Origin: Solea solea
Taxonomy: Eukaryota > Chordata > Actinopteri > Pleuronectiformes > Soleidae
Direction: 5' to 3'
NCBI RefSeq assembly: GCF_958295425.1
Contig: NC_081135.1
Coordinates: forward strand, 25,392,113-25,456,112
DNA length: 64,000 nucleotides
Below the pieces are notes generated by a model. It did no database searches, was not told the origin of the DNA, and was given only the letters and a program-made list of their open reading frames with translations. Position numbers and translations under genes: made by a program. Shown here piece after piece: positions 49,119 through 61,620 of the stretch. Numbering within the stretch: position 1 is the first letter of the stretch; each line of letters opens with the position of its first letter.

Positions 49119-49373
49119 ATGACAATGAACGCATCACCCGTCCTCTGCTGGCCAAAGACGCGTTCACTGAGTTCCGCTCAGTCTGGCCAATCGCGTCGCG
49201 CTGTGGTTCAGGAGCTCCATTGCAGTGTGGTGGGCTCATACGGAGGTGCTGGTTACAGAGAGGCAGCAGTTGGAGGAAACGTAATCGACCTGTGTGACCG
49301 CTCTGGACAAACACCACCCTGCTTCCCCTCACACAGTCACCGGCTCACATTGTCATCACCAACTCTAGTACGG
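49119..49373 (+). promoter_or_regulatory. CpG-rich promoter and first exon of a plus-strand gene
   Basis: CpG content is high from about 49,130 to 49,700. A forward CCAAT box occurs at 49,187-49,191 (TGGCCAATCGCG). A strong donor ends the putative first exon at 49,373 (AGTACGG|GTGAGTG). Other possible donors follow at 49,445|49,446 (CTG|GTGAGTT) and near 49,589 (GACTG|GTGAGAA), so alternative first exons are plausible. The gene product is outside the window. Its divergent position next to cflar suggests HYCC2 (FAM126B) from human gene order as recalled; this is inference. Confidence 0.55.
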
Positions 49374-50811
49374 GTGAGTGTTTCCTTGCCTTATCACCGG
49401 CTAAACACTTAGCATCTTCCAGGTAACCGCGGTCCACGACTGCTGGTGAGTTGGATCATCCTCGTAACTGTTGTGTTGATACGGATGTAAACCCGCGGTA
49501 AGGAAGCACCAGCAGTTGTGGGAACAGATGCTCGTGCTGCGGCGTAGAAAGCCAGGCAGTCAGTCAGTCATGTCGGCCTGGTCACGACTGGTGAGAAACG
49601 CGGAGGATGAGGGCGACCAGCAGCGGCTGGCTGTCTCGAGCAGACGCGCTAACCATAGGTAGCTAACGTTGACGTCCAGGTTTTGAGCTTTCGTGGCAGT
49701 GCAGTGAGCAGCGCGTTAGCTAGTGGTTAATGTGCTAGTGGTTAAATAACTGGGCTGCGTTGAAACATCCAGAGAAAATTCGCTGTTTGCTCGTTTAAGC
49801 TTTTTTGGGGTGTCCCCTCAGTCACCACACATTTATCGTCATAAAATAATTTAATAATGTTCTTTCACTGAGAGAGAGTTGAACAGAAGGAAAGCGCTGC
49901 GGTTTGTTTGTGCGAGGGTTTTATTTTGAAAATTGAGAGCGGAAATTTAAGTACTCTACACTTGCTGGTAGTACTGCTGTGTACTTCTTCTCTGTGGATT
50001 ATTGGGAGAACTATTGTCCATCTATCTAGTAGTCTGAATGGCTGGTTTCTAACGCTGTAAGGTAAAAATAAATTGTGTTTAAAAATGTATTACAATGTGG
50101 GTTAATCGGTGTTTACCAAACTTTCTACATTGGAAATGTTGTTCTATGTATATATATATATATAGCAGGGTATGTGATCAGAGTGGAATTGAGGAATACA
50201 ACAAATAACAGCAACAAACTTTATATAAATAATGATAAGAGTCATCTACTAGTGTCTGAAGTATATGTCAGGAAAAGGAGGATAATGAGAGAGAAAATTA
50301 CCTTACTGGGAATAAATCTGCCTCCTGTAAAAATCTGTCTTTGCTCGGCCTATTTACACCACTATATTTTAACACTGGGTATAATGGGGTTCCTTCATAT
50401 GTTCTCAGTTGGTAAAATACTTCACAAATGCTTTGACATGACAGCACAGCTGTGAACGATGGCTCATCATTGATTTGATAATTATTTACACCTGCGATTG
50501 TCCTACTTTCAACCTGTCAAAATGGCTGCTGTCAAAGAGCCAATTTGACATAGTGAACAGGATATTTGCTTGTTTTGTGTATTGTGTAAATAAATCATAA
50601 TTACACCTTGCTAAAGAGGCCTGCTTGCATTTAAGTTTTGTGCCCCAGTCCCTTCTACAAGAATAGAACACAACATATGCATATGTGGTGCAGCCTTCCG
50701 TCAATATCTGAGCTTTGTCTGTATTTTTGTAAAAACTTAATATCCCTCTTAGCACTTGTTTGTTGTGCAAAGCTACATTCTGTTCTTTAACTTGATTTTT
50801 GCTAAAGACAT

Positions 50812-50903
50812 CATGGTCGCAAGTTCAGGTTGTACTCAATTCCCTTGTAAGTCGCTTTGGATAAAAGCATCAGCTAAATGACATGTAATGTAATGTAATG
50901 TAT
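50812..50903 (+). mobile_element. Truncated tRNA-derived SINE with LINE-type tail
   Basis: A box-B-like GGTCGCAAGTTCAGGTTG is followed by TTGTAAGTCGCTTTGGATAA, AAGCATCAGCTAAATGAC and a (TGTAA)n end. The GTCGCTTTGGATAAAAGC tail is a hallmark of common fish SINEs. The 5' tRNA part is largely missing, so this is not a functional tRNA gene. Confidence 0.8.
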
Positions 50904-53050
50904 TCTAGAGGAGTCATTCACTGCTAAATGTAGCCAACAAACAAAACGACCTACAATGGCAATATGTCATATAAATTCTGTTTAGCCAGATATATTGGTC
51001 TGGTTACTTCGTAATCTATTTTAAGATGAGACTGCTTTTTTGTGAAAGTGACATCAGTTAAGTAAGTGACAGCTACTTGGACCTAGTGCACATGATATGT
51101 CATCAACCCCCTAAATAATGGCATAAGGGGCAAATATGTAGAGCCCCAGATAATGCCATGCCATCTGCTGCTCATCCTCAATCACCATTCCTCTCTTCTC
51201 CTGCCCAGCCCAGTCTCTGCCACTTTGTGTTTTGGGACTAAACCATTATCAGAGCGCTGGTCTATTTTAGACAGAACCTCCATTTATGTACTTAATATGT
51301 CTCTTCTCTAGTAGTTAAGTTCCTTTTTTTTGCTTGTTGTAACAAAGCCCTCATGAGCAGATGAAACAGAGCAGGAGGTAAAAACAGTAATTATGCACTA
51401 GCCTATAGTGTTGTTAAGAGGTCAAAGGCGTGGATGTGAATAACTCTTTGTGCTAGTGTCTGAACAGGCTCATCTGTGCAACATTGTTGTTTGTTGGGCA
51501 CACACCTGCAGCAGTTGTGAGCTTATTAAGACAGCGCTGAACCAAAACAAATACAACCGTAACTGTCTGGAGCCCTAGACTTTGTTGCCTCCCTCCCACC
51601 TATGGAGATGCACACGCCTAGGGGATCAAAGCTGTAATTAGCCTGCCATGGATTAGCAGTGAGGACTATTTTCCACTGTACTGGCTCCCACTGAGCCAGA
51701 GGATCACACAAGCAGCCAACCCTCTGCCCTTCCTCTTCTTCCAATAGAAAACATTAAACTGTGTTGTTTGTTGTTGTCCTCCTGAGGCCAGCCAAAATGA
51801 GAAACTTTCCAGTTTTTCCTCGGGGGTTTAGGCATAGCATCTTTCAAACTCAATGTGGCGTTATGCCTTGTTTGTGGTTATTCAACATCCATACTGGTTT
51901 CTTACAAAAAAAAAACCAAGTGGAGTCATTCTAGCCATGTCACGTGAGGACAGACTTGAGAATTGGTTAGATATGCATTTGGCATGTAGAGAGAGCTGTG
52001 ATGCTGCGGACTGCACTGCCAGGTTTGAGGTTTGTCTGTGTGTTGGCTGTCTACATGATGACACCCACCCACCCACTGAATGCCTTGTCACATCAGCCAT
52101 ACAAGAATTCATACCGTTCCTCTGGGGGCTACAAAATGATGGAGTAGTACGGTTCTTCAGTGCGTTCAAAACTGACTGAAAAAAACGTTTGGGAATTGCA
52201 AAGTATAACCTCCAAACTCATGATGATATTACTGCACAGGCAATTCTGTAAAAAGTGAAGGCTGGAAAATGACTGACGTGTCCTGACAGTGGCCTCATTT
52301 AGGAAGACCACCAATGACTGTTAATCATAGTGTTGGACTGAACCGAACACCAATGGCTGGCAAACACCAGCATCACAATCTTCCCTGACAGCTGGCTCCA
52401 CCGCCCCACACAAATGTTATAGTCTCTGTTATTACATAGAAAAATACATTCATTATGTATAATTTATTAGGAGTCATGTCCTAATCAAGATTTATAGTCC
52501 CTACCTGAGACTTCATATTGAGTATGCCGAAAGTGTTTCTTAACCCACTCTTAATTTACAATGATTAAATCCACAATATGTGACACAGTGAAACCAACAC
52601 AGCTGTAGACTAGTTACTCTCACACACTGCGTTTTTATGAGCTTCGTCTTGCAAATACTGAAAGTCATGGCTAAAATATATCAATCAATCACTACGCTTA
52701 ATTTATTGTGATGTAGGAATAAAAGTTGATTTTGGTTGATCGCTGACAGTGATGTGAAGTGAAATGCTAAAACGCCTGCTCTGTCTATTACTTAGTTGGA
52801 ACCGCAGAACCATTGGTGAAAATTGAAAAGGTTTGTCGTTGTTCCCTGCTGTACTGTATGATCGGTTGATTTAAGGATGCCACATACTTTCACCTCCTAC
52901 AATTCATTTCAGGAGTGCCCTATTTGACACCCTCTATTATTAATAAAATGCTGTGCCGGCAGACCCAGTTGTTAACCTTTAATCCACATTTCTGTGCTGG
53001 ACACTAATCATAAAATGCAGTGTGCACTAACAAAAAAACCCCACAAAAAT

Positions 53051-53870
53051 CTACAATCAATATTTGGTGTGACCACCTTTTGCCTTTTAAAACAACATCA
53101 GTTCTTCTCAGTACAACTTGGCAGGTAGGTTGTTCCAAACATCTTGGAGCTCTCACAGCAGATCATCTGTGGATGTAGGCTGTTAATCCCAGACACACTG
53201 GATGATGTTGCGATCAGGGCTCTGTGAGGGCCTTATCACCACTCCCAGAACTCCTTGTTCTTCTTCATGCTGAAGACAGTCCTTAATGACATTGGCTATA
53301 TGTTTGGGGTCATTTGGGGACAATCAGATGCTTCCCTGGCGGCACCCAAATCCCCAACTCCATTTTGAAGAAGTTCAGCAACAAATTTGAAAGGAATCTC
53401 TGCCATGCTTCTTGGTTGACTGTAGACAGTCATTATTGCACTGCTTTGTGGCCCTTTAACAAACAAACTGCCTCCTGCTACAGCCAAATATTTTTTGGAC
53501 TGATCAATCCAGAGCACCTCCTGTCATTTTCTGCCCCTGTTCTAATGTTTTTGCGCATAGTTGAGTGTCTTGGCCTTGTTTCCATGTCAGAGGTATGGCT
53601 TTTTTTTATTCTTCCATGAAAACCACTTCTGGCCAGACTTCTCTGGACAGCAGATGGGTGTATCTGGGCCTCAAAGATTTCTGCCAGTTCTGAGCTAAAG
53701 TTATTGCTGGACCTTTCCAGATTTCTAAGGGAAGTAAGCTTAGTCATGTCCTTCATCTTCCACAGTAAGGCCTTGTGTAGACTGCAGCCCAAATCGGCAA
53801 AACAATCCACATAACCATTTGTGACAGAAACAGGCACAGATCTCTGTCATCCATTTTTATTTTGTTTAGA
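53051..53870 (-). pseudogene. Tc1/mariner-like transposase relic
   Basis: Minus-strand frames carry a helix-turn-helix-like segment ending GFHGRIKKS (near 53,620), a block around the second catalytic aspartate reading NDPKHIANVIKD (53,314-53,279), and PSQSPDRNIIQCVWD (near 53,230-53,190) with a stop right after. These are in the usual Tc1 order. Frames are broken by shifts, and the middle of the gene is shortened by an internal deletion around 53,320-53,345. The terminal phrase TATTTGGTGTGACCACC at the left is typical of this fish family. Borders are approximate and terminal repeats were not resolved. Confidence 0.8.
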
Positions 53871-54059
53871 CTATTTGTTTTCCCCCTACAACTTTTTTTT
53901 TGCATTTACTTTGATCAATGAAGAAAATGTATATCTACATCTGCACCTTGGTCAACAATGTTAAGGGGAAATAAATTGGATTAGATCTGCTGCAACATGA
54001 GTAGGCAAAATATTATTTGAATTTCACTACAAAGGAGACTAAACCTGACTTCTGCAGTT

Positions 54060-54170
54060 GGGCGCAGGGAAAACGTATATACGTATATATTGATATTAGT
54101 TATCGGCCCAAGCACTCCCAATATATCGGCATATCAGATCTCAGCAAAAAGTGGTGCATCCCTAGTATTT
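54060..54170. mobile_element. MITE end (GGTGCATCCCTA terminus)
   Basis: ATATCGGCATATCAGATCTC followed by a terminal GGTGCATCCCTAG, the reverse of the TAGGGATGCACC end of fish hAT MITEs. The partner end is not recognisable. Confidence 0.5.
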
Positions 54171-55499
54171 GCATATCATGCAGGTACATTACATTGCATA
54201 GTAAGGTGCAATAGTGGTAGATTCATATGTGATATTTCAAGTAAGTAATTTCTGCCAAAAAAAGGTATAATCTTTCTGTAATATATGCTAGCAGTTTGTA
54301 ATGGAAGACTTTTCCCCACAAAAACTCATGGTTCCATTTAGTGATTTGACCAGATGGCTCATTCAACAACGGCATCTGAAACACTTGAACAGAAGGAAAC
54401 CCCACATCCTGCTGTTGACCTCAACACAGTTAACTTGTGAGTAAAAGGGCTCTGAACTTTCACCCCATTCTACTGGCTGTGAGAGTGTGTGTGTTTCCAG
54501 GGGAAACGCAACCTCTGCCTGTATCATTAATGTGGTAGACTTGTCAGCATTTAAGCCAAGATAATACTGGAGGTCATTTTTTTTCCCTCCTTCTTTACCT
54601 TGCCTTCAGTCAGCTCCTTGCTCTCCTGCTCTGTTTGCTGGTCACGATCTAGTGCTTGTCTGAAGTTGAAAGGATGCCAAAGCCTGGTTGATTCCAAATG
54701 CTTTTGAGTTATTGCCAGTTATTTGTTGTTGTCGCATGGTGAAAAAGCCGGGGAAGGAAAGTAGAGGTTTTTGTTGAGGCAAGCAGTGAGATATATTAAT
54801 TAGAGAATGATGTACCTGTAAACATTAAGTGTGTTCCCTTACAAAAGGTGTAGTTTATAATACTGCCAGTGTTCTCAGCATTGTTTGGGGGCTAGAGGAA
54901 GGAGGATTTCTTTTGAACCAATGACAATTCTGTAGTGTATAAACAGCCATAATCCTAAAAGCAACATTTTGTTTTAGGTGTTTAAAAATACTGGGAGAGA
55001 GTGATTGTTTGGCAAAGGAACGTCTGGCTTGGGCTCCATGGCTAATGCTTATTAACTTGGCTGCTGTTGATATCAGAACTCTGCTATCATCATCCAGCTT
55101 GTATAATGTCTTTGCATCTGCAGTGCAATAGATGGAGCTAAAATGAAGCCCACCACATTGCTGGGTTTTTTTTTCTTTTGGGGGAGAAACAATTTAATTG
55201 TGAGAGGAAAGATGAGAGGTCATGGTTTTTGGCTTGGTTTTCTTGGTATTCAGCGATTTTTGCTGTCCACTCAGCAGCAATAGTGGCTATGTAGTAGTCC
55301 ACCCCCTCCTCAGTTTTTTTTCCTTATGCTGCTCACATGCTCATGCTGGCTGTGGTTTTAGCCGTATGGGCAATCCAGTGGTCTTAGCATGTCACAAACA
55401 TCCAAGGTGGCCCATTGTTAGAAGACTGCTGATCGGCTTATATGGCAGTACAGCAATTTCCTCACAATTTCCATTCCTCTCATTTTAAATTCTTGACTT

Positions 55500-55521
55500 A
55501 CACACACACACACACACACAC
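55500..55521. repeat. (CA)n microsatellite
   Basis: CA run of about 11 units. Confidence 0.95.
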
Positions 55522-56531
55522 CACAGAGAAATGTCTCTGCACAAAGTCTCAGCAGCTGTCTGTGGAATTAGCGGTCATGTGTCTGTAGTTTAAACTTTCG
55601 GTGCACTTTGACTGCTTCCTGTTCTTGCTTTTGTGTTGCACCGTTTATTGGGTGCCACTTTTCATTAATCATTGCTGTCATATGTGCCTGAAGGAACGAC
55701 ACCGTTTTGAGAACGTTCACAGGTAAAGTGAGACCTGCTGATATTGTGCTGGGTTCTGCCTGCCACCTGAGGACGGAAAGTGCTGACTTTTGCCTCACAA
55801 ATATGTACAGATTGTGTTTAACTTAAGAAATATTTCACTGTGCTTAGCCATGCCCGTTTATGTTAAGCCCTTTTTTTGGTACCAGCTTGTCATCGACCAT
55901 GCTGTTAGCTCATGAAGAATTGTCTTTCAGACAAGAATAGAGATACACTGTAATTTCACCACAGCAATTACAGTAATCAACACATTCTTTGTGTTTTTTC
56001 GTGATCTCTACAAATTGGTATTGCGGTACAGTCGTTGAACACCATAGTTTGTTGGACAATCAGAAGACTTGCCTTCGCAATGGTTGTGTCCAAGGAAGTA
56101 TTTGCACTTGTCCCTGCACAAAAACCTGTTACTGATGTGATGTGTCTCAGAATAGTGTATATAATGTGTAAAGTGTGAGTGTTCATCCTGTATTTGGATA
56201 CACACAACATTTGCATTCAAAGCATTTGCATGCTTCTGTTTGAGGCAGCAGAGAGGAAGGAGGTGGGATAGTCTTGGCATTCACCTGTGCTGCTGTGTGT
56301 TTTGACTCACCCTGTCTAATTGGTGGAACCCTGTGTGCGTGTGTGTGCGCGTGTGTATGTGTACTTAGTTACAATGTGTGCCCATCCCAACGTGTGGTCC
56401 TGCAGCTGCAGCAGAGCTAATTTTAGCCCAGGATGTGCGTATGCCACAGTTGTCCTATCCTAGCCTACAGGAGATGGAGAGAAAGAGGGAGATATAGCAA
56501 GCAATTTTTCACCGTCTCCTTTTCCTCAGCA

Positions 56532-56535
<4 letters not shown>

Positions 56536-56571
<36 letters not shown>
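56536..56571. repeat. (CT)n microsatellite
   Basis: Perfect CT run of about 18 units followed by CATGCATG and a short CA tract. It creates a serine/leucine-repeat ORF that is not a gene. Confidence 0.95.
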
Positions 56572-56573
<2 letters not shown>

Positions 56574-56634
56574 GCATGCACGCACGCACTCACACACACA
56601 CAGATGCTCTTTGTGTGGACACTCATAGACATAA

Positions 56635-56835
56635 TGCATATCCTAGTCCCTTACCCTAACCTGAACCATCACAACTAAATGCCTAACCCTAAACATTACC
56701 CTTACCTAAGCCTAATTCTAACCCTAAAGCCAGTACTTAATCCTCAAAAGGCCTGTTGAAGTTGTGTGGACCGGCCAAAATGTCCTCACAAGGTCAAAAC
56801 GTTGTCACTTGTTTGGCAATTGGTCCAAACACACA
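56635..56835 (-). repeat. Dispersed fish repeat with CCCTAA motifs
   Basis: Reverse-orientation relative of 7,561-7,740. It shares CATAATGCAT, the CTAACCCTAAAGCCAGTACT segment, and CCAAAATGTCCTCACAAGGT. The CCCTAA words are irregularly spaced, so this is not telomeric DNA. Confidence 0.65.
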
Positions 56836-57029
56836 CCATTGCTTTAAGTATGTTATTCTGACCATACAGTTTTTTTGTGTGTGTGTTTCTGCCCACGTGT
56901 CCTACAGGCACTATTGACTCTAGCCTCTCTTGCCTGCCTGTTGACCTTTACTCACCAAAGTCCTGTTAGTTGGCTTCTCAGTGAGGTGTGTACTGTTCTT
57001 GTCTGCCCCTCTTCATATACCGTATATAT

Positions 57030-57135
57030 GTAGGGATGTTAATGATTAACCAATAGTCGATTATGTGCGGTCACGAATATAATCAATCAAAATGTAATAA
57101 TTAATTAACTAACAGATTCGGTTACTTTTCGCCTG
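57030..57135. mobile_element. MITE-like terminus, TAGGGATGTTAATGATTAACC
   Basis: A TAGGGATG left end is followed by AT-rich sequence with ATTAACCAATAGTCGATTAT, resembling hAT MITE termini. No right end or target duplication was located. Confidence 0.4.
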
Positions 57136-57369
57136 TGTGTCATTTCTCTGCCTTCACATACTGTGTTGTTGCGACTTATACCTGCAGAGTGCTTACATCA
57201 ACTAAAGCACTAATGTTGTTGCAATCTTGTTATGATTACAACAAGATTACAGCAGACTGGTTCAGTATGGTGAGGTATTAGCGTTATGCCCTCTACCCTG
57301 GGAAAGTGGATATGTGTTCTTGTATTTCTTACCTCTTAACTACCTTGTCTGGCATAAATAAATACTGAT

Positions 57370-57583
57370 AGTGTCATGACCATAGTCCTCATGGGGACCA
57401 AAACTTGTAATGAGGCCAAATGAAGTGAATCGTGGTTAGGTTAAGGTGAGAGATAGGTATTAACTGGTCGTGGTTAAGGTTTAGGGATAAGGCTTTGGTT
57501 AGGCTGTCCAAATGAACTGAAGTCAATGAGAGTCCTTAAATAGATAGCTGTACGAGAATGTGTGTGTGTGTGTGTGTGTGTGT
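57370..57583 (+). repeat. Dispersed fish repeat ending in a (TG)n microsatellite
   Basis: GTCCTCATGGGGACCAAAAC, a GGTTAGG/TTAGGG-rich middle, and TAGCTGTACGAGAATG leading straight into about 12 TG units (57,559-57,583). It has the same terminal arrangement as the copy at 7.6-7.74 kb. Confidence 0.7.
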
Positions 57584-58479
57584 TTTCCCTCCCGACTCTG
57601 TCAGATGTGTTGGACGAATACTTTAATTAGTGTCCCAATTTTGCCTTGCTGTTTTTGAATGTGCAGCTTTTTATAGACGGTGTGGGCTAAATTACATTAG
57701 TCATCCTTAATGTAGTTCACTATAATACTGTAGAAATCAGGTAAACTCATTAAAATATTCATAGTTTAAGATCAATAAATATGATAGTAGGAGTAGTAGG
57801 ATTATAATTTGCCAGGGGTAACAAGCTCTGACAGTGGTCTTGGTCTTGGTCTTACCCCATATTGTTGTAAACCTTACTTTCAAGCATCTCAACACATATA
57901 GTTTAATCACATGGTCATAACTTAAATGGAATCAATTCAGAATATACAGCCTATTAACACTACTCAATAATTTGAACAAAACTCTAATCCCTCCTGGTCT
58001 GTATTTGAACCACCAGTCCTCTGACCTTCTTTTTGAAGAGGTTAAAAGTAAAGGGGGAATTAAGGGACACCATATTTCCATGCTGTCATCGTTGCATATT
58101 TACTGTGTCATGGTCATGTCGGCCAAACTTGAAGGAGAAAGGATAGCAACAGAAGTGGCACAAGCAGAACAGGGACAGACCTTGCTCAAGTTCAATAATT
58201 CATGGCTCACTAAGTTGAGCTGACCTTGAAAAATCTCCAATGTTGGACTTTTGAAACCTGGCACTTCTCATCTAGGGCAGAGAGAAGTTGAGATGGACAG
58301 ACACAAACACACATGCACAGAACATGTACACCCCTGCTTTTGTTTGTTTTATTTCATTTTGTCTTAATTATTCATGATGCAAACATTGTCTTATACTACC
58401 TACTGGCACCACACTGTAGATGTTGCCATTTCATTTTGTGACCTCACTTTGTTGAAAGAAAGATGAACTTCCCGAGCAT

Positions 58480-58860
58480 GGCCTGATCTATGATGTGATA
58501 ATATGGGGATCAACTTTCCAGATGATCTACTGCAGCAACAGGGATACATGGTGCCTCGTGCCAAAACACTGTGACATTGCTGCTCTTGAAAATGTCAACA
58601 GGCTCCTTCAATCACTCTATGACCTCACTGATGTGCTGGCCTTGGAAAAAGCGCATCACGCTCATTGGAAGTGGAATACTCGTGAAGCTGCAGAGATGAA
58701 GAAAGTAATGGGGGGAAGAGTCGAAGCTTTGTAAAAACCTAGATGACAAAGTTAAGGCATGTGAGATCAGCCTTGTGCAAAAACGGGCAGAAATTGAGAC
58801 AGGAGAAGGAAGCAGCTACATAAGATCTAAGAGGAAATTTGCCTGGGTTGCTCCAGCTTT
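58480..58860 (+). pseudogene. Unidentified ORF, possible retrocopy or transposon fragment
   Basis: A 79-codon ORF (58,495-58,734) has unusually ordinary protein composition (few low-complexity runs, Trp, Cys and charged residues mixed). After its stop, another frame continues with KNLDDKVKACEISLVQKRAE, giving together about 125 readable codons with one frame break. I do not recognise the family. It lies inside the intron and has no clear splice sites, so a decayed intronless insertion is more likely than an exon. Confidence 0.3.
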
Positions 58861-59141
58861 TCTTTTCATCTAGTCCAAAGAAGGTCACTTCAGGAAATGA
58901 AAACTCCTCAGAGCGTTGTTGGATGTGAATATGTTCTTTCCTACCTTCAGCACTTCAAACCGATTTTGATCACAATTCAGGTAGAGCTGCCAGTTGAATA
59001 TGAACTTAAGCTTAATATGTAAAGTGACATTTTAGTGGCAGTGGAGATTTGACAAAGTGTTGGTGTGGTCATAGAGCTACAATTTTCCTTTGCCTTGACA
59101 GATGACGTGGACTGTTGTTTGCAGACTCTTTCAGTTCAGTG

Positions 59142-59426
59142 TAGAGCTGAAACGATGAATCGATTATTAATCGATTACAAATAAATCGACAACCATTTTG
59201 ATAATCGGTTTGAAGCTTTTTTCATGATTAAAACAAGATTTCCGATTGTTTAAGATTCTTAAATATGAATATTTTCTTCATTTCTTTGCTCTGGATAACA
59301 AAGAAATCATTAAAAGTCATTTTTTAAGGTTTTCTGATATTCTGAACACCAAACGATTAATCGTTTAATCAAGAAAATAATCGACAGATTAATCGATTAT
59401 GAAAATAATCGTTAGTTGCAGCTCTA
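59142..59426. mobile_element. hAT-like MITE with perfect 8-bp target-site duplication
   Basis: GTTCAGTG flanks the element exactly (59,134-59,141 and 59,427-59,434). The left end starts TAGAGCTGAAACGATGAATC, and the reverse complement of the right end is TAGAGCTGCAACTAACGATT. ATCGATTA motifs recur on both arms, so the element can fold. 285 bp, no coding capacity. The ends and 8-bp duplication place it with hAT elements. Confidence 0.9.
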
Positions 59427-61293
59427 GTTCAGTGTTTCCTTTTCATCTCATTGCAACTATGACGACAATGAAGGTGAAATTGTCTGAAGAAGTAGTAAAA
59501 GCTCAATGTTGTTTGTTTTATGCTGACAGTAAGGGTTGTTTTTACTGTCACCCCTTCCCTGGGTGTAGCCATGGTTAGTATTGGTTATCTGTACTTCGTG
59601 GAGCTGTAACCCTGTTTGTTTACACAGCTTTAATGAGTTACTTAGTCACAGACACTCCCATGATTCATTCCCCTGTACTGAATGATGTGTATTGTGAGGA
59701 GCATGGGAGAGCCTCTCATTGAGTACACTGTAGAAATAGGACACTGGCTACTGAGGGGATAGATTTTAGGCTTGAATTGCTTGGCTTTCTGTTGTGCATT
59801 CTTTCTGTGATAATGTGTCACCTCTAGTGGCATAAAAATCAGTTGTATTGTAGCTTGCCACCTGATGCAATCTGCAGATAAGCTCCACTTAAAGAGGCTT
59901 GCAAATGCCGGTGTCTATACTGTAGGGTAAAGGCAGTCAGTGTTGGATTAACAGTGTGCTTTCCGCCATATTCCAACTTCATTTGCATGCGTCTATTGTT
60001 TGTTTAATGGGTGACACAGCATGTCAATAAGCATGCTGCAGCTGTTGTTTTTTACTTGATGTCCTGGCAGCAGCTGACATAGGAAAGAATCAGCTAAGGG
60101 TGTCCTTGAGTAAGAGTTAGGACAGTCACTTGTTTTCTAAGAATTTGATGCCAGTGTTTTAATGTCCGTGATGCCCAGAGGAGGCAAGCCAGTGACGATA
60201 TCATATTTGCTGTGCGCAGTGCTAAGAATAAGCATACACTTTGCATTAAGTGCGTGTCATCTCATACTGCTACTGAGTGTGTGTTCACTGAGTGTGTGTG
60301 GTTGGTTGGTTTGTGAAAAGTGTCTCGGAGACTTTCAGTGCTAATAAAATTACCACTAGCTTTAATATTTATGACAGTTTGTGTTTGTTGTGGAGGGGAA
60401 TCCTCCACGTTTGAAACTCTCCTCAAATCCCCAGAGGGACACGCCGTTTGTTAACGACTGTGTTTTGAACCACTACACAAAAAAAAATTATTGCTTGTTG
60501 ACTTTGTTTTAACCTTGTTGCAGTGTTCATCTGTATGTCATTGTGAATTGGGGTTTGAAGTGTCATAAACAGGATGGGTTGGCACTCTCCTATTCCCTTG
60601 TGAGCTCCTCCACAGGACAATGAGCAGGTCCGGTCGAGAGGAAAAACAGCCGTGCTATTAAAGTTTGTTCACTGTCATTTTCTAGGCCTCATTATGTGTT
60701 TTTAACATAATAAGCCAACAGTGATGGATGGCTGGAGAGAACGGTAGTTGTTACTGCATGCAAAAGGGTACAAAGAGGGGAGTAACTGCATTGTTTTCCT
60801 TTTGGTAAAGTTTCTTTTCTATTCTTTGTCTTAAGCTGTTGTTAAATGTGTAATAAGTCTTATTCTCATAGAACTTTTATATCAATACTATAGTTTGGCT
60901 TTGTCACGTTTTTATGTCATACCATATGATTTGAGGCACCAACAAAATATTGTTGCACTTGTGAAACAATTCAAAGAGTAGTCCACTGCAGTTTAAATAA
61001 TGTTGCTCTATTTTACTTGACTGGTATTTGAAAAGTCCTCAGAGTCTTTATGGCTTCATTTAATTCTTGCTTTCTCTGTTCTTTTACACTTTTTCTCCCC
61101 AGAATCAGCACAAGTCATAGACAGTGGGACAGAATTATACACAACATTTTACTGTAAAAAAAAAAACAAGTAAAGAAAAGTGTGTCTTTAAAAAGCAATT
61201 ATGAATGTTCTTTTCAGGGAAATAAGTTTAAGAATCACGTTTTTAAGAATATTAATAGATAATATTGAAATAAACACAGGGAATATACAACAG

Positions 61294-61620
61294 TAGGGAT
61301 GAATCAATCACATACTCGGTATTGATGTCGTTCCAATACTGGCCAAAATAACTGGATCAGATATCAGAAAAATTAAAAAGTAAAATCCAGTGCCATGCAT
61401 AAACCCTGAATATGATGGAAGTTCTTCACTGAACTCGGGCAATGAGCTTTAAAGAGAAATGTTTATCGCCACCATCATGTGACAAGGACGTGGACGATTG
61501 CTACAAATGTCTGCCTTGCCAAGGGACGGGTGGTTATGGGTTGGTTGTAAATGCATCAGTACAGATTGTGATATCGGTGTCTCATTGTATGCAAAAAACC
61601 AGTATCAAACCAAAAAACAT
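61294..61620. mobile_element. MITE, TAGGGATG-end family
   Basis: Starts TAGGGATGAATCAATCAC and contains CCAATACTGGCCAAAATAAC and CTGGATCAGATATC, paralleling the element at 45.77-46.09 kb in cflar intron 3. The right end was not resolved. An ORF across it (82 codons) has no recognisable domain. Confidence 0.5.

Noticed and set aside
50812..50850. tRNA gene suggested by a box-B-like sequence
   Set aside because: No cloverleaf or A box; the adjoining tail is that of a fish SINE.
56640..56740. Possible interstitial telomere from CCCTAA words
   Set aside because: Spacing is irregular and the flanks match a dispersed repeat also present at 7.6 and 57.4 kb.
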